Origin: Locusta migratoria
Taxonomy: Eukaryota; Arthropoda; Insecta; Orthoptera; Acrididae
NCBI GenBank assembly: GCA_026315105.1
Contig: CM048747.1
Location: forward strand, 277,857,491-277,921,490
Length of the DNA stretch: 64,000 nucleotides
Direction of reading: 5' to 3'
Shown here: piece by piece, positions 32,967 through 45,092 of the stretch
Position numbering within the stretch: position 1 is the first letter of the stretch
How the letters are laid out: the number at the start of each line of letters is the position of its first letter
Program-made: the position numbers and the translations under genes
The notes under the pieces: model-generated
Seen by the model: the letters and a program-made list of their open reading frames with translations, nothing else
Database searches by the model: none
What the model was told of the DNA's origin: nothing

Positions 32967-33062
32967 TTTTTACTAAAAATGGGGAAAGAAATCAGCCATG
33001 AGCTTTGAAAGAAAAGATCTCTGCATTTTCCAGGAGTTATTTTGGGAAATCATGGAAAAAGT
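32967..33062. repeat. Older interspersed repeat, right fragment
   Basis: GGGGAAAGAAATCAGCCATG, then GGAGTTATTTTGGGAAATCA, continue the repeat split at 31943. A related fragment lies at 49575-49700. Confidence 0.6.
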
Positions 33063-34498
33063 AGGTACTTTGCCACCCCAATTACTGCCTGACAGTTCAG
33101 GAATGTGACTGAAATTGGTCTCCTAAGGAGATATGCACGCATTCACGCCTGTCTGCCTGCTGCTGCCCTCCCCCCACCCACTTTTGTAATATGTATGGTT
33201 ATTGTTGTATTGCAGAGGATATAACAGCTCAATAGCTGCAAGTATTAACATTGTAACACAGTTTGATTATTAACGGACTTACAATGTTAAATCTGGTGCT
33301 TGTTAGTTACAAATTTTATCTTTCCAGAAGATGGACAAAATTCTTGGTCTCATTAAGCCCAGTCACCTGAACTAGACTCCTCATAGCTGTATGTGTCCTT
33401 TTAACAATGTTGTGCTTCTATCTCACAAAAATAAAGTGCACTAATTAAAGACACAATACAATAGTATTCCTCAGAGGTTATAATTTTCTCAACAACCTTC
33501 TCACTGGAAATATCTACAAGTTCTAACAGAAAGCAAATTCAAATGGATGTCATTTTTCATTATACAAGTGAAATTTTTTTATTCTCTTACAGTATTTACA
33601 ATTATGACAGACTTCTTACGTTTCACCAAGAAAATATGTGTCACTTGCATTTCTAACAGAGCTATCCAAATTGGGTCTCACAATACATAGGGATGTCACA
33701 TAGCAGTGTCTAGGGTGTCATGAAAATAGTAAATCAGAAGGGGGAAAAATATAAAAACTTGTGATAAAAATAGGAAACATCCTTCTATTTGTTCAGTGTA
33801 CACAAATCCTTGAAATGAATCAAAAAAAATTAAAATTTCTTAAAGGCATCATTTGTTACAACTGAATATTAGTCAAAGGGAGTCCCACAAAACTGTCAGC
33901 ATTAAAAAGGGTGTCACCATTAGGAAAATTTTGGGAAGCTCTGATTCAGAAACTTTTTCAATGTGTCCCTGTGTCTGGCTATTACCACGGGTTGATGAAA
34001 CAAAAATTTCTAGTAATGTCAAATATATTTTTGTAAGGATGGGCAACAATTTTCTTTTGGACAGTACTCTATCATAATCTAACTAAAAATAAATAGGCTT
34101 TATTTTTTAGAGTTGTTGCAAACATTTGAATTTACCATAAATGAGTATCAATGTGTGTAAGCAGACAATACAAATCTGATGTGTTCTGGTACTCAAAATT
34201 AGATATTTCTTACTGATTATCTCACAAATAGTAGAGGGGTGGGGGGGGGGAGAATGAATATTATTGACTAAAAATAAGCCTACCTGGTACTAGGCTATTT
34301 GGAAACAGACAGGATGACACATAGTGGTTTGATATGGTTGATAACTGTAATGGTTAACCCATAACTATTATGCAAAGCTAATTATAAAAATTTGGTGTAA
34401 AAGAAACATCAATTCTGAATATTATAGCAAGTTTCACAGAATTGGAGTAGTAGTCTGAGAAAACAATGATCACAAGAAAAGCTGGCTTTTCACAAATG
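33063..34498. other. No gene recognised
   Basis: Nothing recognised except a G homopolymer at about 34242-34251. Confidence 0.55.
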
Positions 34499-34945
34499 TC
34501 TGTCTAGGTGTGTTTGCGTTTCGATATGTCTGAGTGTGTGTGTATTTGTTTACCTTCCTTTTTTTCCCCTAAGGTAAGTCCTTCCACTCCTGGGATTGGA
34601 ATGACTCCTTTTCCACTTCCTTAAAACCCATATCCTTCCCTTTTCCTCCCCTTTTTTCCTCTTTTTCCTGAAGAAGCTGCCAGTGGTGGCGAAAGCTTGT
34701 ATGTGTGTTTGTGTGTGATTTTATTTGTTTCTCTCGACGAGCCGGTCCTTTTGGTAAGTCATCTCTTTTCTATTTTTATTTTTGTTTATCCCATCGGGAA
34801 AGTTTCCCTCTATAATTTTTATTTATTTATTTATTTATTTGTGATGCTGTCACACCTGTGCTCCTTCGCCTGGCGAGTTATCTTCGTCTATTTTTTATAT
34901 ATAATTTTTCCTGCTAGGAATTTTTCGTCTTTATATATATGATTA
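34499..34945 (+). repeat. (TG)n-associated foldback-class repeat, copy 2
   Basis: Full plus-oriented copy: a TGTCTAGGTGTG start, CCTAAGGTAAGTCC, GATTGGAATGACTCC, CTTAAAACCCATATCC, the hairpin motif at 34668-34698, then GTATGTGTG, TTGGTAAGTC and CTGCTAGGAATTTTTCGTC. The reverse-oriented sibling is at 28747-29075. Confidence 0.85.
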
Positions 34946-34975
34946 ATGATGAAAATTCTCCTCGGAGATGATAAA

Positions 34976-35356
34976 TGCTGTTAAAAACGAGATAGAATGG
35001 CTGGCCAGTACTTACCATTGTGCTGTACCGCCGATAGTAACACAAAAGTAGAATCAGAAAAAAGGGGACAAAAAGGACAAGCTTTCGGAACACAGTTCCT
35101 TCGTCAGGTGGGAGAGAAGGGAAGAAGAAAGGATGGGAACAGAAGGGAAAGGTAGTTCACGACCTAGTTCATGAAGGTGGTGTTTCAGGAGTGTGGATGT
35201 CAAGAGATACTGCATGTATGTACTGAGCCGAGCCAGAGAGGATAAATATAACCAAAGAGGAAAGATCAGATAGTAAAGAGAAGAGAAGATGAGTGAAATG
35301 AATGATGCTGAGGGGTTGTAGGAGGGGTGGGGGGTTTCTAAAACGTTTTCCATTAA

Positions 35357-35411
<55 letters not shown>

Positions 35412-35806
35412 ATCCATATTTCCCTGTTAATGGAAAACGTTTTAGACACCCCCCGCCCCTCCTACACCCCCTCAGCATCATTTATTTCACTCATCTTCTC
35501 TTCTCTTTACTATTTGATCTTTCCTCTTTGGTTATATTTATCCTCTCTGGCTCGGCTCAGTACATACATGCAGTATCTCTGACGTCCACACTCCTGACAC
35601 ACCACCTTCATGACCTAGGTCGTGAACTACCTTTCCCTTCTGTTCCCATCCTTTCTTCTTCCCTTCTCTCCCACCTGACGAAGGAACTGTGTTCCGAAAG
35701 CTTGTCCTTTTTGTCCCCTTTTATCTGATTCTACTTTTGTGTTACTATTGGCGGTACAGCACAATGGTAAGTACTGGCCAGCCATTCTATCTCGTTTTTA
35801 ACAGCA
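34976..35806. repeat. Near-perfect 831-bp palindrome around a (TG)n core
   Basis: The left arm 34976-35358 and right arm 35425-35806 are reverse complements with about a dozen differences over some 382 bp. The spacer (35359-35424) is mostly (TG)n. Each arm carries the hairpin motif (35079-35107 minus, 35675-35703 plus) and the GGCGGTACAGCA block. Open frames of 82-131 codons read through the arms in opposite directions, but they are shared by symmetry and cross the microsatellite, so they are not genes. A single-arm relative occurs at 53040-53245. Confidence 0.95.
35359..35409. repeat. (TG)n microsatellite at the palindrome centre
   Basis: About 25 units forming most of the loop between the palindrome arms. 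Confidence 0.97.
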
Positions 35807-35812
35807 TATATA

Positions 35813-36210
35813 CAGTATGTCTGCCTAAGTGTACTTGTGTCTGTGTAAATGTGTGGGTGTGTGTGCATTTGTTTACCCTCCATTTTTTCCCCCAAGGTAA
35901 GTCTTTCCTGTCCCGGGATTGGAATGGCTCCTTACCCCCTTCCTTAAAACCCTCATCATTTCCTTTTCCCTCTCCTTCCCTTCTGTCTGATGAAGCAGCT
36001 AGGCTGCGAAAGCTAGCGTTTATGTGTGTATGTGTCTGTGTGTTTATTTGCCTGTGCCCCTTCGCCTCGTACCTTACCTTGGGGGAAAAAATGGAGGGTA
36101 AATAAATGCACATACACCCACACATTTACACAGACATAAGTACACTTAGGCAGACATACTATGTCTCCTTCCCTTCTGCCTGATGAAGCAGCTAGGCTGC
36201 GAAAGCTAGC

Positions 36211-36275
<65 letters not shown>

Positions 36276-36380
36276 TGTGTGTTTATTTGTTGCTATTACT
36301 GCCTGTGCCCCTTCGCCTGGTAAGTGTACTTCATCTATTTTTTAAGTATATTTTTCCTGTTAGGAATTTTTCCACAAACG
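35813..36380. repeat. (TG)n-associated repeats, copies 4 and 5, with an inverted block between
   Basis: Copy 4 (35813-36065, plus) runs from AGTATGTCTGCC to the motif at 35987-36017. At 36067-36160 its first 90 bp reappear in reverse complement. Copy 5 (36161-36380, plus) then restarts with the motif at 36180-36210 and a (GT)n tract at 36216-36274. Confidence 0.85.
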
Positions 36381-36560
36381 CAAGTGTTTGTGTGTGTGTG
36401 TTTATTTATTTATTTATTTGTTACTATCACTGCCTGTGCTCCTTCACCTGGTAAGTAGACTTCATCTATTTTTTTACATATATTTTTCCTGTTAGGAATT
36501 TTTCCTCTAATATACGTCTACTTACCAGGTGAAGGAGCACAGGCAGTGATAGTAACAAAT

Positions 36561-36609
<49 letters not shown>

Positions 36610-36680
36610 CTAGCTGTTAAGTAGACTTCATCTATTTTTTACATATATTTTTCCTGTTAGGTATTTTTCCTATATATATA
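36381..36680. repeat. Inverted repeat fragment of the same class
   Basis: GTTACTATCACTGCCTGTGC, then CTCCTTCACCTGGTAAGTAG at 36420-36458, faces its reverse complement at 36518-36560, which is followed by (AC)n at 36562-36605. TTTTCCTGTTAGGAATTTTT occurs near 36352 and 36486, with a variant near 36648. Confidence 0.8.
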
Positions 36681-36849
36681 TTTGCATATTTTTAAAACAT
36701 TGAATACTTTTTGGTCAATAAACTGAAAGTATTTGTATAAATAACATAATTTCTGTATGTCAGTATTATTTACAGTTTAACAAAAAATATGAATGTTAAG
36801 TTACAGTAAAAATAACATTTAGGTGTACATATAACGATGTGTAATACTG

Positions 36850-37690
36850 AATCTTGTTTTCTTGCTTTAACCTCGGCAAATTTCTTAATATTGTCTTCAA
36901 ACTGAAACATGTTCCAAATCATTGTTTTCTCTGTGCAATAAAGATAATGCATTCAATGAGTCTTGTTTATGACTCAATCTCAGGTAATTTTTTACACACT
37001 TCAATGCAGAGAAAAATCATTTGCCACTTGCATTAATCAAAGACAATGATAAAAAGATTCTCATAATAATATTGACATTTGGAAATGTATATTGTATCAT
37101 CAGTTTCTTTATTAGTTGAGTTTACTGGTCTCCTCTGACATAACATTTTCTGGACCCCTATTGTCACATATGTGGCGGTTTTCTTTTAAGAAGACAGATA
37201 ATGAGACACACTTCTGAGGAAAAGAAATATACAAATCTGAGGAATATTCTGTGAGAAGATTTTGCCTCTTCTGAAGAATTTAGTCGTTGGAGGTTTCAGT
37301 TAATGTTCAAAAAAATGAAAATTTATTCAGAACATTATTATATACTACTTTTCGTTTTTCAGTTACATATTCAGAACATCTAGACCCAGGTTGTATTTGT
37401 TGATCATAAAATCTCTTTCTCCTTTAAATTCCGTGTGATTTTCAGTGTTTTCTGTAAATGGCAGTTTGGTTTTATTCTTCCTCCTCTTGTCGTTCACACA
37501 AGTGCTGAATCCCTTGATCTTCAAATTTATGGAAGTTTTCTCACTGTGCAAGTTATAAATTGATGAGTGCAGTGAATTATAAAGTACTGATACTGTTTCT
37601 ACAGATATCTGAGAATCCTGTAAACCCAAGTTGACTTTGTTGAATTCCACTAAAACACTGTTCCAGAAACAGACCATTATAGCAGTTTTG
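36850..37690 (-). pseudogene. hAT-type transposase relic (ZMYM/DUF4371-like)
   Basis: On the minus strand, 37677 to 37363 is open and reads LVEFNKVNLGLQDSQISVET, VLYNSLHSSI, then KRRKNKTKLPF. This is the segment seen in hAT-derived ZMYM1-like proteins before their C-terminal domain. Further on, broken frames give LTEYSSDLYISFPQKCVSL (near 37250), then FPNVNIIMRIFLSLSLINAS near 37090, FSALKCVKNYLRLS near 37010 and LNALSLLHRENNDLEHVSV near 36950, ending in FEDNIKKFAEVKARKQD. The last part is the hAT dimerisation region (INASGERSFSALK type). Several stops and shifts make it inactive. The N-terminal half is absent; a mariner relic begins about 100 bp away. Confidence 0.8.
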
Positions 37691-37794
37691 AGTCACTTGA
37701 GCTGATCAAGAATGTTCCTCGCTTCTACCAATATGGCATTTTTTTTTAGCTTGGGGGGGGGGAGGGGCAATGGGCACCTACACGTGCTGTCGCC

Positions 37795-38058
37795 ATGGCA
37801 AAATTACACAAACTAAGGTATGAATTATTTCCACACCTGCCTTATTCAGGTGATATGGCTCCATCAGACTTCCATCTGTTCGCAACATTGAAAATTTTTC
37901 TTGGTTGACGAAGTTTCATTTCAAACAAAGAATTGATAGATTTAGTTGACAACTATTTTGCAGCCCTGGAGAAATCTCATTTTTGGGACGGGATCAAGGC
38001 ACTGGAATATCGTTGCACCAAATGCATTAATCTACAAGGAGGCTACATTGAAAAATAA
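37795..38058 (+). pseudogene. Mariner transposase C-terminal relic
   Basis: An 88-codon frame with one internal stop (TGA at 37906-37908) reads MAKLHKLRYELFPHLPYSGD, then MAPSDFHLF, then after the stop KELIDLVDNYFAAL, FWDGIKALEYRCTKCINLQG and GYIEK before TAA. This is the end of a mariner transposase, including the third catalytic aspartate in YSGDMAPSD (usually YSPDLAPSD). Downstream AAGAACTTTTCAAACC at about 38101-38116 resembles a mariner terminal repeat. The N-terminal two-thirds are missing. Confidence 0.88.
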
Positions 38059-39055
38059 AAACAATTTTCAGTGCTGTAAGTACATTTCTCTATTCAATTC
38101 CAAGAACTTTTCAAACCTTCTCATATGTACATTAATGATAAAGATAATTGTCTTTTAGTCAGGCTAAGAAGTGAATTCTTATCCATTTTCTGTTTCTTCA
38201 AAACTTTTATTTCAGGTCTCTGGGGGATAAGCCAACCCCTTGTGTTACGGGGTGTCCAGTGCAGTAGTACACATAACTGGCTATCCCTAAGAGTGAAACA
38301 AAATATTAAATTTTATAAGACATTATTAAATAGACCAGAAAGAAAAGAAAGAAAACCACATAAAACTGTGAAATATGATTACTAAAAGAAACCTTATACA
38401 TAGAAAAAACTCATTTGTTACAAAGAACTGCAAATATATTGCTCATGGCAAAAACAATAGTACAGAAATTATGTATTTTAAACTATGAGCTGAAGTAAAT
38501 TATCGTGAATAACTTTGGTGTTGACAACTAGTAAGTCATGGTCATAAGAAAAAAAATGAATACTTTGGTAAGCAGGGGAAAATTTCACTGCAAAATCAGT
38601 GACTACGTGGCAATGAGAATGAGAGTTCAAAATTGCACTGACAAGGGGGGAACCTCAGACATGACCATCCATTTTCGTTCTTCTTTGACAATTTGGTTGT
38701 GAATGAACAAAATTGAAGGACTTTAATTTTGGGTTAAAACCTCCCAATCTAAGAAAATTTCCTTTAAAGTTCATGAAACTAAAATCAACTCAAAATCAAG
38801 TGGATCAATAGGTAACTGTAAACAGAGCATTTTCATGTGTACTGTCCATCATTACACATTTCCCAAAAATCAAGAAAAGAAACATCTGTCAATAATTCAT
38901 GCAGTAAGGGAACAAACAAAAAGGAATGCCAGCTAAGTGACCTGGATTGGTATTACAGCATATTCAATCACAAGCTGTCTGCCTTCTGTAATTAATTAAA
39001 ATAAATCAATAAAAATTAAAATTTAATAATGGTAAGGCCAGGTTGGAATTAATAA
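38059..39055. other. No gene recognised
   Basis: Nothing beyond the possible mariner end near 38101. An 86-codon plus-strand frame (38125-38385) has no known motif. Confidence 0.55.
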
Positions 39056-39650
39056 TATAATAAGGACAGTTTACAACTCACCGCAAAGCTGTGGTGATGA
39101 ACTGCGACAGGAACATACAAAAGACACACACATACAACACCTTCAGCTATTGGCCATTGCCTTCTTCAGAAAACAGAACCCTCACACAATCGCACAGGCA
39201 CACAACACAGTCATACAACCATCGCCTCCGGCTGCCGCACTTCGAATCACGCTCTGCGGCGAGTAAATCAGGGACCGGGGGGGGGGGGGGATGGGAGGGG
39301 AGAGGGGATAGGAAGGTTATGTCACGGTGGTGGGGATGGATTAGATGGGAATAACGAGATGCAGCTTAGGAATGGAGTGGGGTGGTGGGTGAGGGGAGAA
39401 AATAATCCTTTGAAATGTACCGAGTTTATAATATTAAGAATATAATGAGGATAGTTTACAACTTACCGCAAAGTCGTATGCAAAACTGCAGTAGTCACAC
39501 AAAAAGACACTCACACATACAAAATGTAAACTACTGGCCCACAGCATTAATCAGGAAAAAAGAGCACTCATACTATCACAATTCTCAGACACACAACCAT
39601 CATCTAACAGCCCATAGATGAAGTGTTGTGTGTGAAGGTTGTATGTGCCT
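39056..39650 (-). repeat. Two direct copies of a foldback-class repeat end
   Basis: ATAATATAATAAGGACAGTT plus CAACTCACCGCAAAG (from 39050) recurs, diverged, from about 39424 (AATATAATGAGGATAGTT, CAACTTACCGCAAAG). Both continue into ACACACACATACAA and TTCAGGAAAA- or TTCAGAAAAC-type blocks. A hairpin motif lies at 39145-39169 on the minus strand. A G homopolymer at about 39276-39290 separates the copies. Confidence 0.75.
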
Positions 39651-41014
39651 GTTGCAGCTCATTGTGCATTTTTCCAGTGAGTTGTGAACATTCTCATTAT
39701 ATCATTGAATTGCAATCTGGTCTTTCCATTATTTGAATTTAGAATTATATGTAGCTCCAGTTTGTTTTGAATCAATTTGGTGTAATGAACTTTCTGAGCA
39801 GTTTTCTGAAAATATGGGACATATGGAGCCAAAATATCTTCCAGGTCTTCATTTTTTAATGAGGGATGGCAACGCAGTGTGATCTGCATTATGGCAAAGT
39901 GGAATGTATTGTAGTTTCATGTAAAAAATAAAACAATATTTTCAGATCAGTCTGAACCAGCAGTGATCCAAACAAGTCAAGTACACAATACTGAATTGGA
40001 AGGCATTGTCCAACACCACCCATTTGTGATAACTAAGCAATGTAATTTAGTCAGGAATGAAGTAAATGAACAGTTTACTGGAGTAAAAGTGAACCTAAAA
40101 CACTGAGGAAGCAGAAGCAGAATTTTAACACTAATAGCAGGAAGTTATTGTTGTACATAAAGTACATGTTGGTAGAGAAAATTTAAATTTTATACACAAT
40201 TACAACTTGACTGAAATGAATTTTGTTTTCACCTAGTACATGCTGATTTGTTTGAAATGTTTGATTCTGATAGAAATTTTTTATCATAATTTAACAGTAA
40301 CATTTCAGGAAAGAGTTAGTAATGATAGAAGAATTGTGTTTGTTTTCTATTGTGAAGCTGAACTGCTCTTATTAAAAATGAAACTGAAAAGAGGGGGTGT
40401 CATTACAAAAATTATTTGGATAGGAACTGTATTGGGAAAGAACCACAAGATGAATTAAGCTCATCAAAAAATCCGTAGATACGATTTATGCAGCTTTTCA
40501 GAGAATTCACATTCTTTGTGAATTGGTAGCTGACATGGATGATCTCGAGATAATAATTTTACATAATCTTATTTCATTTTCTGGCAATGATGCTCCCTTC
40601 TTACTTTTCTGTCCACTCACTCTGTCGTTGATCTCACTATTAGTGACCTTCCTTTTTTGAACATTATATGGGCCTAAATCAATGATATGAATTCACTTCT
40701 TTACTTTGCTGACAAGAAAAAAATATAGGCTACTGGATATTTCATTTCACATTCACAATGATCAGTAATACTGGATTTTCCCAATAATACTTAATAAAAA
40801 TTGGAATAAAGTTGGTTGATGTGAATTGCCAGTACTTGCTGAACAATATACATTTGTCAGAGCATGCTTTGATTAGGCAGCATAGTTATTCATGACTAGT
40901 TCTGCAGGATGTGGTTGACATGAAAACTTACACAAGATAATACTTCAGATAAGTTGGGTATCGATTCTGTCATTTCCAAAAACATACTATGATATTCTGC
41001 GTACAATTAGTTAC
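39651..41014. other. No gene recognised
   Basis: AT-rich; no motif recognised. Confidence 0.5.
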
Positions 41015-41275
41015 CAAATTCCTTGTGTCATATTTCATTCCTTTATTGGTTGCCTGTTGAGCCAAATGATTCATTGTTAACATTATACTTCAATTTGTTA
41101 CTTCTGAGAATGAGTATGCATTACCTAATGAGAAGTTGTGAATCCTCAGCAGCATGAACTCAAAAATATCAATGACAAAGCAGCTTATGATGTTCTTAGC
41201 CTTTGGCGAGATGTTGGTCTCAGAATACACCTGCTTTTGAATCTTGTAAATACATTTTGCTACAGGATAACTAAT
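41015..41275 (-). pseudogene. Histone H2B pseudogene
   Basis: On the minus strand the reading ISYPVAKCIYKIQKQV, then YSETNISPKAKNIISCFVID and IFE aligns with the H2B histone fold (ESYAIYIYKVLKQVHPDTG, then ISSKAMSIMNSFVNDIFE). A frameshift near 41160 is followed by AAEDSQLL (H2B AAEASRLA) and, further on, NHLAQQATNKGMKYDTRN in place of [20 protein letters not shown]. The region upstream, which should encode the lysine-rich tail, is not recognisable. With frameshifts and many substitutions it is a dead copy. Histone genes often lack introns, so retrocopy versus duplicated gene cannot be told. Active H2B packages DNA with H2A in the nucleosome. Confidence 0.75.
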
Positions 41276-43031
41276 TTCATTTAAATTTGTATGGGCAAAC
41301 ACCGACTTGGTATTCTATGAACATATCCCCAACTCCTCGCCTTCTGTGTAGCTGAGAAATCGTCAAGCCAATTTATTTTATCAATGAAGCCTATATCACT
41401 GGGATATGGTTTTCTTAAATTATGTTTCAACTTAGAGAGATATGTTTAGTTGTAATTGTCAATACCAGAAGGATGGACCTGGCAAACACCTATTCATACT
41501 ACCAAATAATGTTTAATCTAGGTTAGCTCACAATAGCATAATGCTAATATCAGTTACCAAGGCCTGTAGATGTTCGTGGTGTGAACTCGGCAGAATTAGC
41601 AACACACTGGTATCTTCTCAACCAACAGTGATTTATCCCCCTAGGAAAGGTCCTGGGATGTAGAATAAGAAGATAATATGTCTTTAAGGATATCTTTCTT
41701 CTTCAGTCTCAACATTTCCAATTCATCATAAAGAAAGTCTCTTGAAAATATTAATTATACTTTGTAAGATCTTGGCTGACAAGATACGTAATTAAATTAT
41801 AATTTTGCATTGCTTTAACAGTTTATTATTTTTGTCTATTTTTAATAGGTACCTCCATTTGGCCTTTAATCACATTAGTTGGAAGGCTAGTGGTAATAAA
41901 TGTACAATCAGACTGGAGCATCAGAATGTTTAGTTAAAAAATAACAACTCACTGTTCTGCAAAAAAACATTCATCATGGATAACACAGCCCCACTGTACT
42001 TGCTGTTCTCAGTTATGGGATTAGATGTTTGCTATTTGTAAGCAACTTTATCATCCCGACTACTGCCAAGCAACTGGAAGCAATTTGAAGCTTTGTTTTA
42101 GGTGGGCTACCAAAACACATGTACAAGATATACCACAGGTATCCCTTTTAGCAGATATTGTCTCTTCTGCCAGAAATACAGGTACCATCATTGCTGGATT
42201 TTGAGTGGCATGCCAATGTCACGTCTACACAGGAGAGAAAGTGTCCAGGGAGATATCACAATGTCCCGTTACATGTCTGAGGTGATATCTTCTATTGAAA
42301 CATGAATTGAAGCAGTGACATACTCTTCAAACTGATGAGACACCTATTGTGTCCTGTGTGAAAAGGAAGTAGGTGTGGCACAATTAACTGTTGGCAGTTC
42401 AAATATATGGCAAGTGATAGTGACATTGTAAAATGGCAGTGAAGGAAGGCAAAAACTGCCAGGTGTAAGTTTATTTGAGGGCCTCAGTCAACACACTAAA
42501 GGCTATCATGGCAGCCATTAAGGGACTTTATCATCAGAAGAATGGTCACAACAAGAATTCATGTATAAAATTTAAGGTGATGAATAGTACATAGGCATCA
42601 TTATGCTGGACAAAAAAAAGGGGGGGGGGGGAAGCTCTGCCAAGCCTACCAACTCCTGGATTCGAAAAAAGAACAAATAGTAACCTCAACAAAGGAAACC
42701 AACCAGGTCTTCACTTGAATAGATCTAAGGAAATAAAATATTTAAAATAGAGACAAACAGTAATTTTAGTGAGAAGGATGAAATCAACCTCTTCTACGAT
42801 GGTCCACCTTTCTGATGATCATATTGCTAAAATAGAAGTGGATGTTTTCTGTTTGAATGATTAGAGAACCACAACATGCATTACCAGTTTTGAAGCAAAC
42901 AGCTTTACATATGGCATACTGATTCTGAATTAAAGCCAGCAACAGGCAATCACACTCATTCAGTTGAAGTATTGGATAAATGCTTCATAAAATATCTTAC
43001 TTAATAAATGATTTTAGTTTGTAATGTCAGC

Positions 43032-43095
<64 letters not shown>

Positions 43096-44825
43096 AAGAA
43101 GGACAAGAAAATATGTTCCATTATGTACCTGTAATAGACAGAACACAAAGTGTGAGTTAATAATGAATGCAGTGAATGCAACAACAAAAAATGAGCACCA
43201 GGAAAATTGCATGTGAAGTAATCAAGAATCTGATAGCAGTATACAAAAAAAATTTAGGCAAACACCAGTTTCACATATAATTAATATGAAAAGGCAAGTG
43301 CTCCATTATTACAAAAATGATACATACCATAATGTGGTGGAGTTTCTTAATGGGTATAATATCTAGGAGCCCATTAAACTGCCCAGAAAATAAGAACACT
43401 CTGCTGTAGAAGAGTATCGCCTCATTGGAAAGCATGACATGTTTAAGTTTGTTTTGAACGGAGAGAGGAAAAAAACAAAAATTTTAATCAATTTATGAAA
43501 CTTCCTGGGCTAGATTTATTTCAGAAATTTACAGATTGTAATAATACCTGTGTATACAGGTGCTGTAATGGCTATACTTGTTCCTGTGAACACAATCATT
43601 AACCACAACTGTTTCAAAGACAAAGACTTGAATTCAAAGTACTACCCACACTTGCAGTATTTCGAAAGTAGCCTTTGCAGTAGAAAGTCACAAACAAGCT
43701 CTACCCTTTTCAACACTACTGTCAAAAATTGACTTCATAATGCTCCAGCATTTAACAAACATTTGTGTGTTTCATGTCAAAAAAAGTGGGAACTGCACAT
43801 TTATTCCCAGGAAAAGTCCAGGACCAGAAGCTCCATTATCAGTTTCTTCTAGCAAGATACTTTAATGTGACAAATAATGAAAACTAACTACTAATATGAC
43901 TGTTGCTACACTATAACACACTGACTCTACAATTACATTATGTTTATGAAGTCCACCTATCTCCAATAGATCATTGCTACAGATATGCAAGGTAAAAGAA
44001 AATAACCAACAGCTGAAATAAGACAGATGTTTACACAACGTGAACAGATAAGTTTTCTGACTGACTACATTGTAATCTGGAAATACTGAAGCACTTTAAT
44101 GAACCTAGTACTAGTACTTTATTTATCATGTTAATTATTGGAAAACATCTAGTTTTTTTTTAAAGTTGATTACACATGCACAACATTACACATACAGGTT
44201 TTGAATGTGCCTCAACTATTTCTCAATGGTCAAACTGGCAACAACAAAACATATTTCATTATAGAATACAACAGGATATACCATGTCTTAATTTAATATA
44301 GAATGCAATAAACAAACCACAATGCTTTTTTTGACACTGCAGTGTAGTTATATCTACCGTGTTTGACGTACTGCATAAATAAAATCAACTGTTTTCAGCT
44401 CAAATTGAAACTAAATTAGAAATGTTCTGCAAAAGTTGTGAGAAGCAGCATTGGTTTCACAGTGTGAAACAGCAAGAAAATGTTAGTTAATTGTTACCCT
44501 CAAAAGAGTCACATTAATTCAGCAACAGAAAAATTAGCCCCTCATTTTTGCATTATGCCACTAAAATACTTCCTTTTTCTTTGAAATAATTTAGCGTGCT
44601 GTTATTCCTAATACATATTTATGCCTCAAACTATAAATAAAAATGTTTGCAAGATGAAATTATAGCATTTGATGACGACAGCAGATGATGTAAGGGAAGA
44701 ATTATATTTTTAAGCCCACTGCAATATTGGAAATCATTGAAAATTATGTGCCATATTGAAAACTGATTTCCCATTGATAATGCAATCTGTTTACTCTCTC
44801 TTGAGTTAAAAAATACTGAATAAAA
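41276..44825. other. No gene recognised; (AG)n at 43034-43094
   Basis: Long AT-rich stretch. It holds a G homopolymer at about 42619-42630 and an (AG)n tract at 43034-43094. A 67-codon plus-strand frame at 42102-42305 has two CxxC-like spacings but no recognised family. Confidence 0.5.
43034..43094. repeat. (AG)n microsatellite
   Basis: About 30 AG units. Confidence 0.97.
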
Positions 44826-45092
44826 ATAATGGAAGGAGTTAAAGTAACTACTCACCATACAGTTAAGACACACGAAATTGAGATTGAAATAATTCCTAAG
44901 CTTTCATAGCTAACAGCTTAAAGGAGCATGCACACATGTGTACAGACCTAAACTATCTTTGGCAAAAGGCCCAAAAGAATATGGGCATCCAGGGAGTGGT
45001 AGCGGTGCATGTACATGTGTGGGATTTGTTAATTGGCTTCAAGTAATAACAATAAAGTGCTGACTACTTACCTTTACTCCTTCCATTATTTA
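44826..45092. repeat. 267-bp element with 33-bp inverted ends
   Basis: TAATGGAAGGAGTTAAAGTA, then ACTACTCACC at 44826-44858 is the imperfect reverse complement of 45060-45092 (TGACTACTTACCTTTACTCC and TTCCATTATT). Inside is AAGCTTTCATAGC near 44898, a decayed version of the hairpin motif of the foldback class. Confidence 0.75.

Noticed and set aside
35054..35728. Open frames of 82-131 codons reading through the palindrome
   Set aside because: They run into the (TG)n tract as alternating Cys-Val or Thr-His and are duplicated only because the arms are mirrored.
35987..36017. Canonical hammerhead ribozyme in the (TG)n-class repeats
   Set aside because: The two invariant boxes and a stem are there, but an extra base precedes the stem and I find no helix I pairing between the flanks. 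Reported only as a hammerhead-like, covarying hairpin.
39659..39889. 76-codon minus-strand frame beginning MQITLRCHPS
   Set aside because: Looked briefly like a globular protein, but no family could be named and no splice signals support it.
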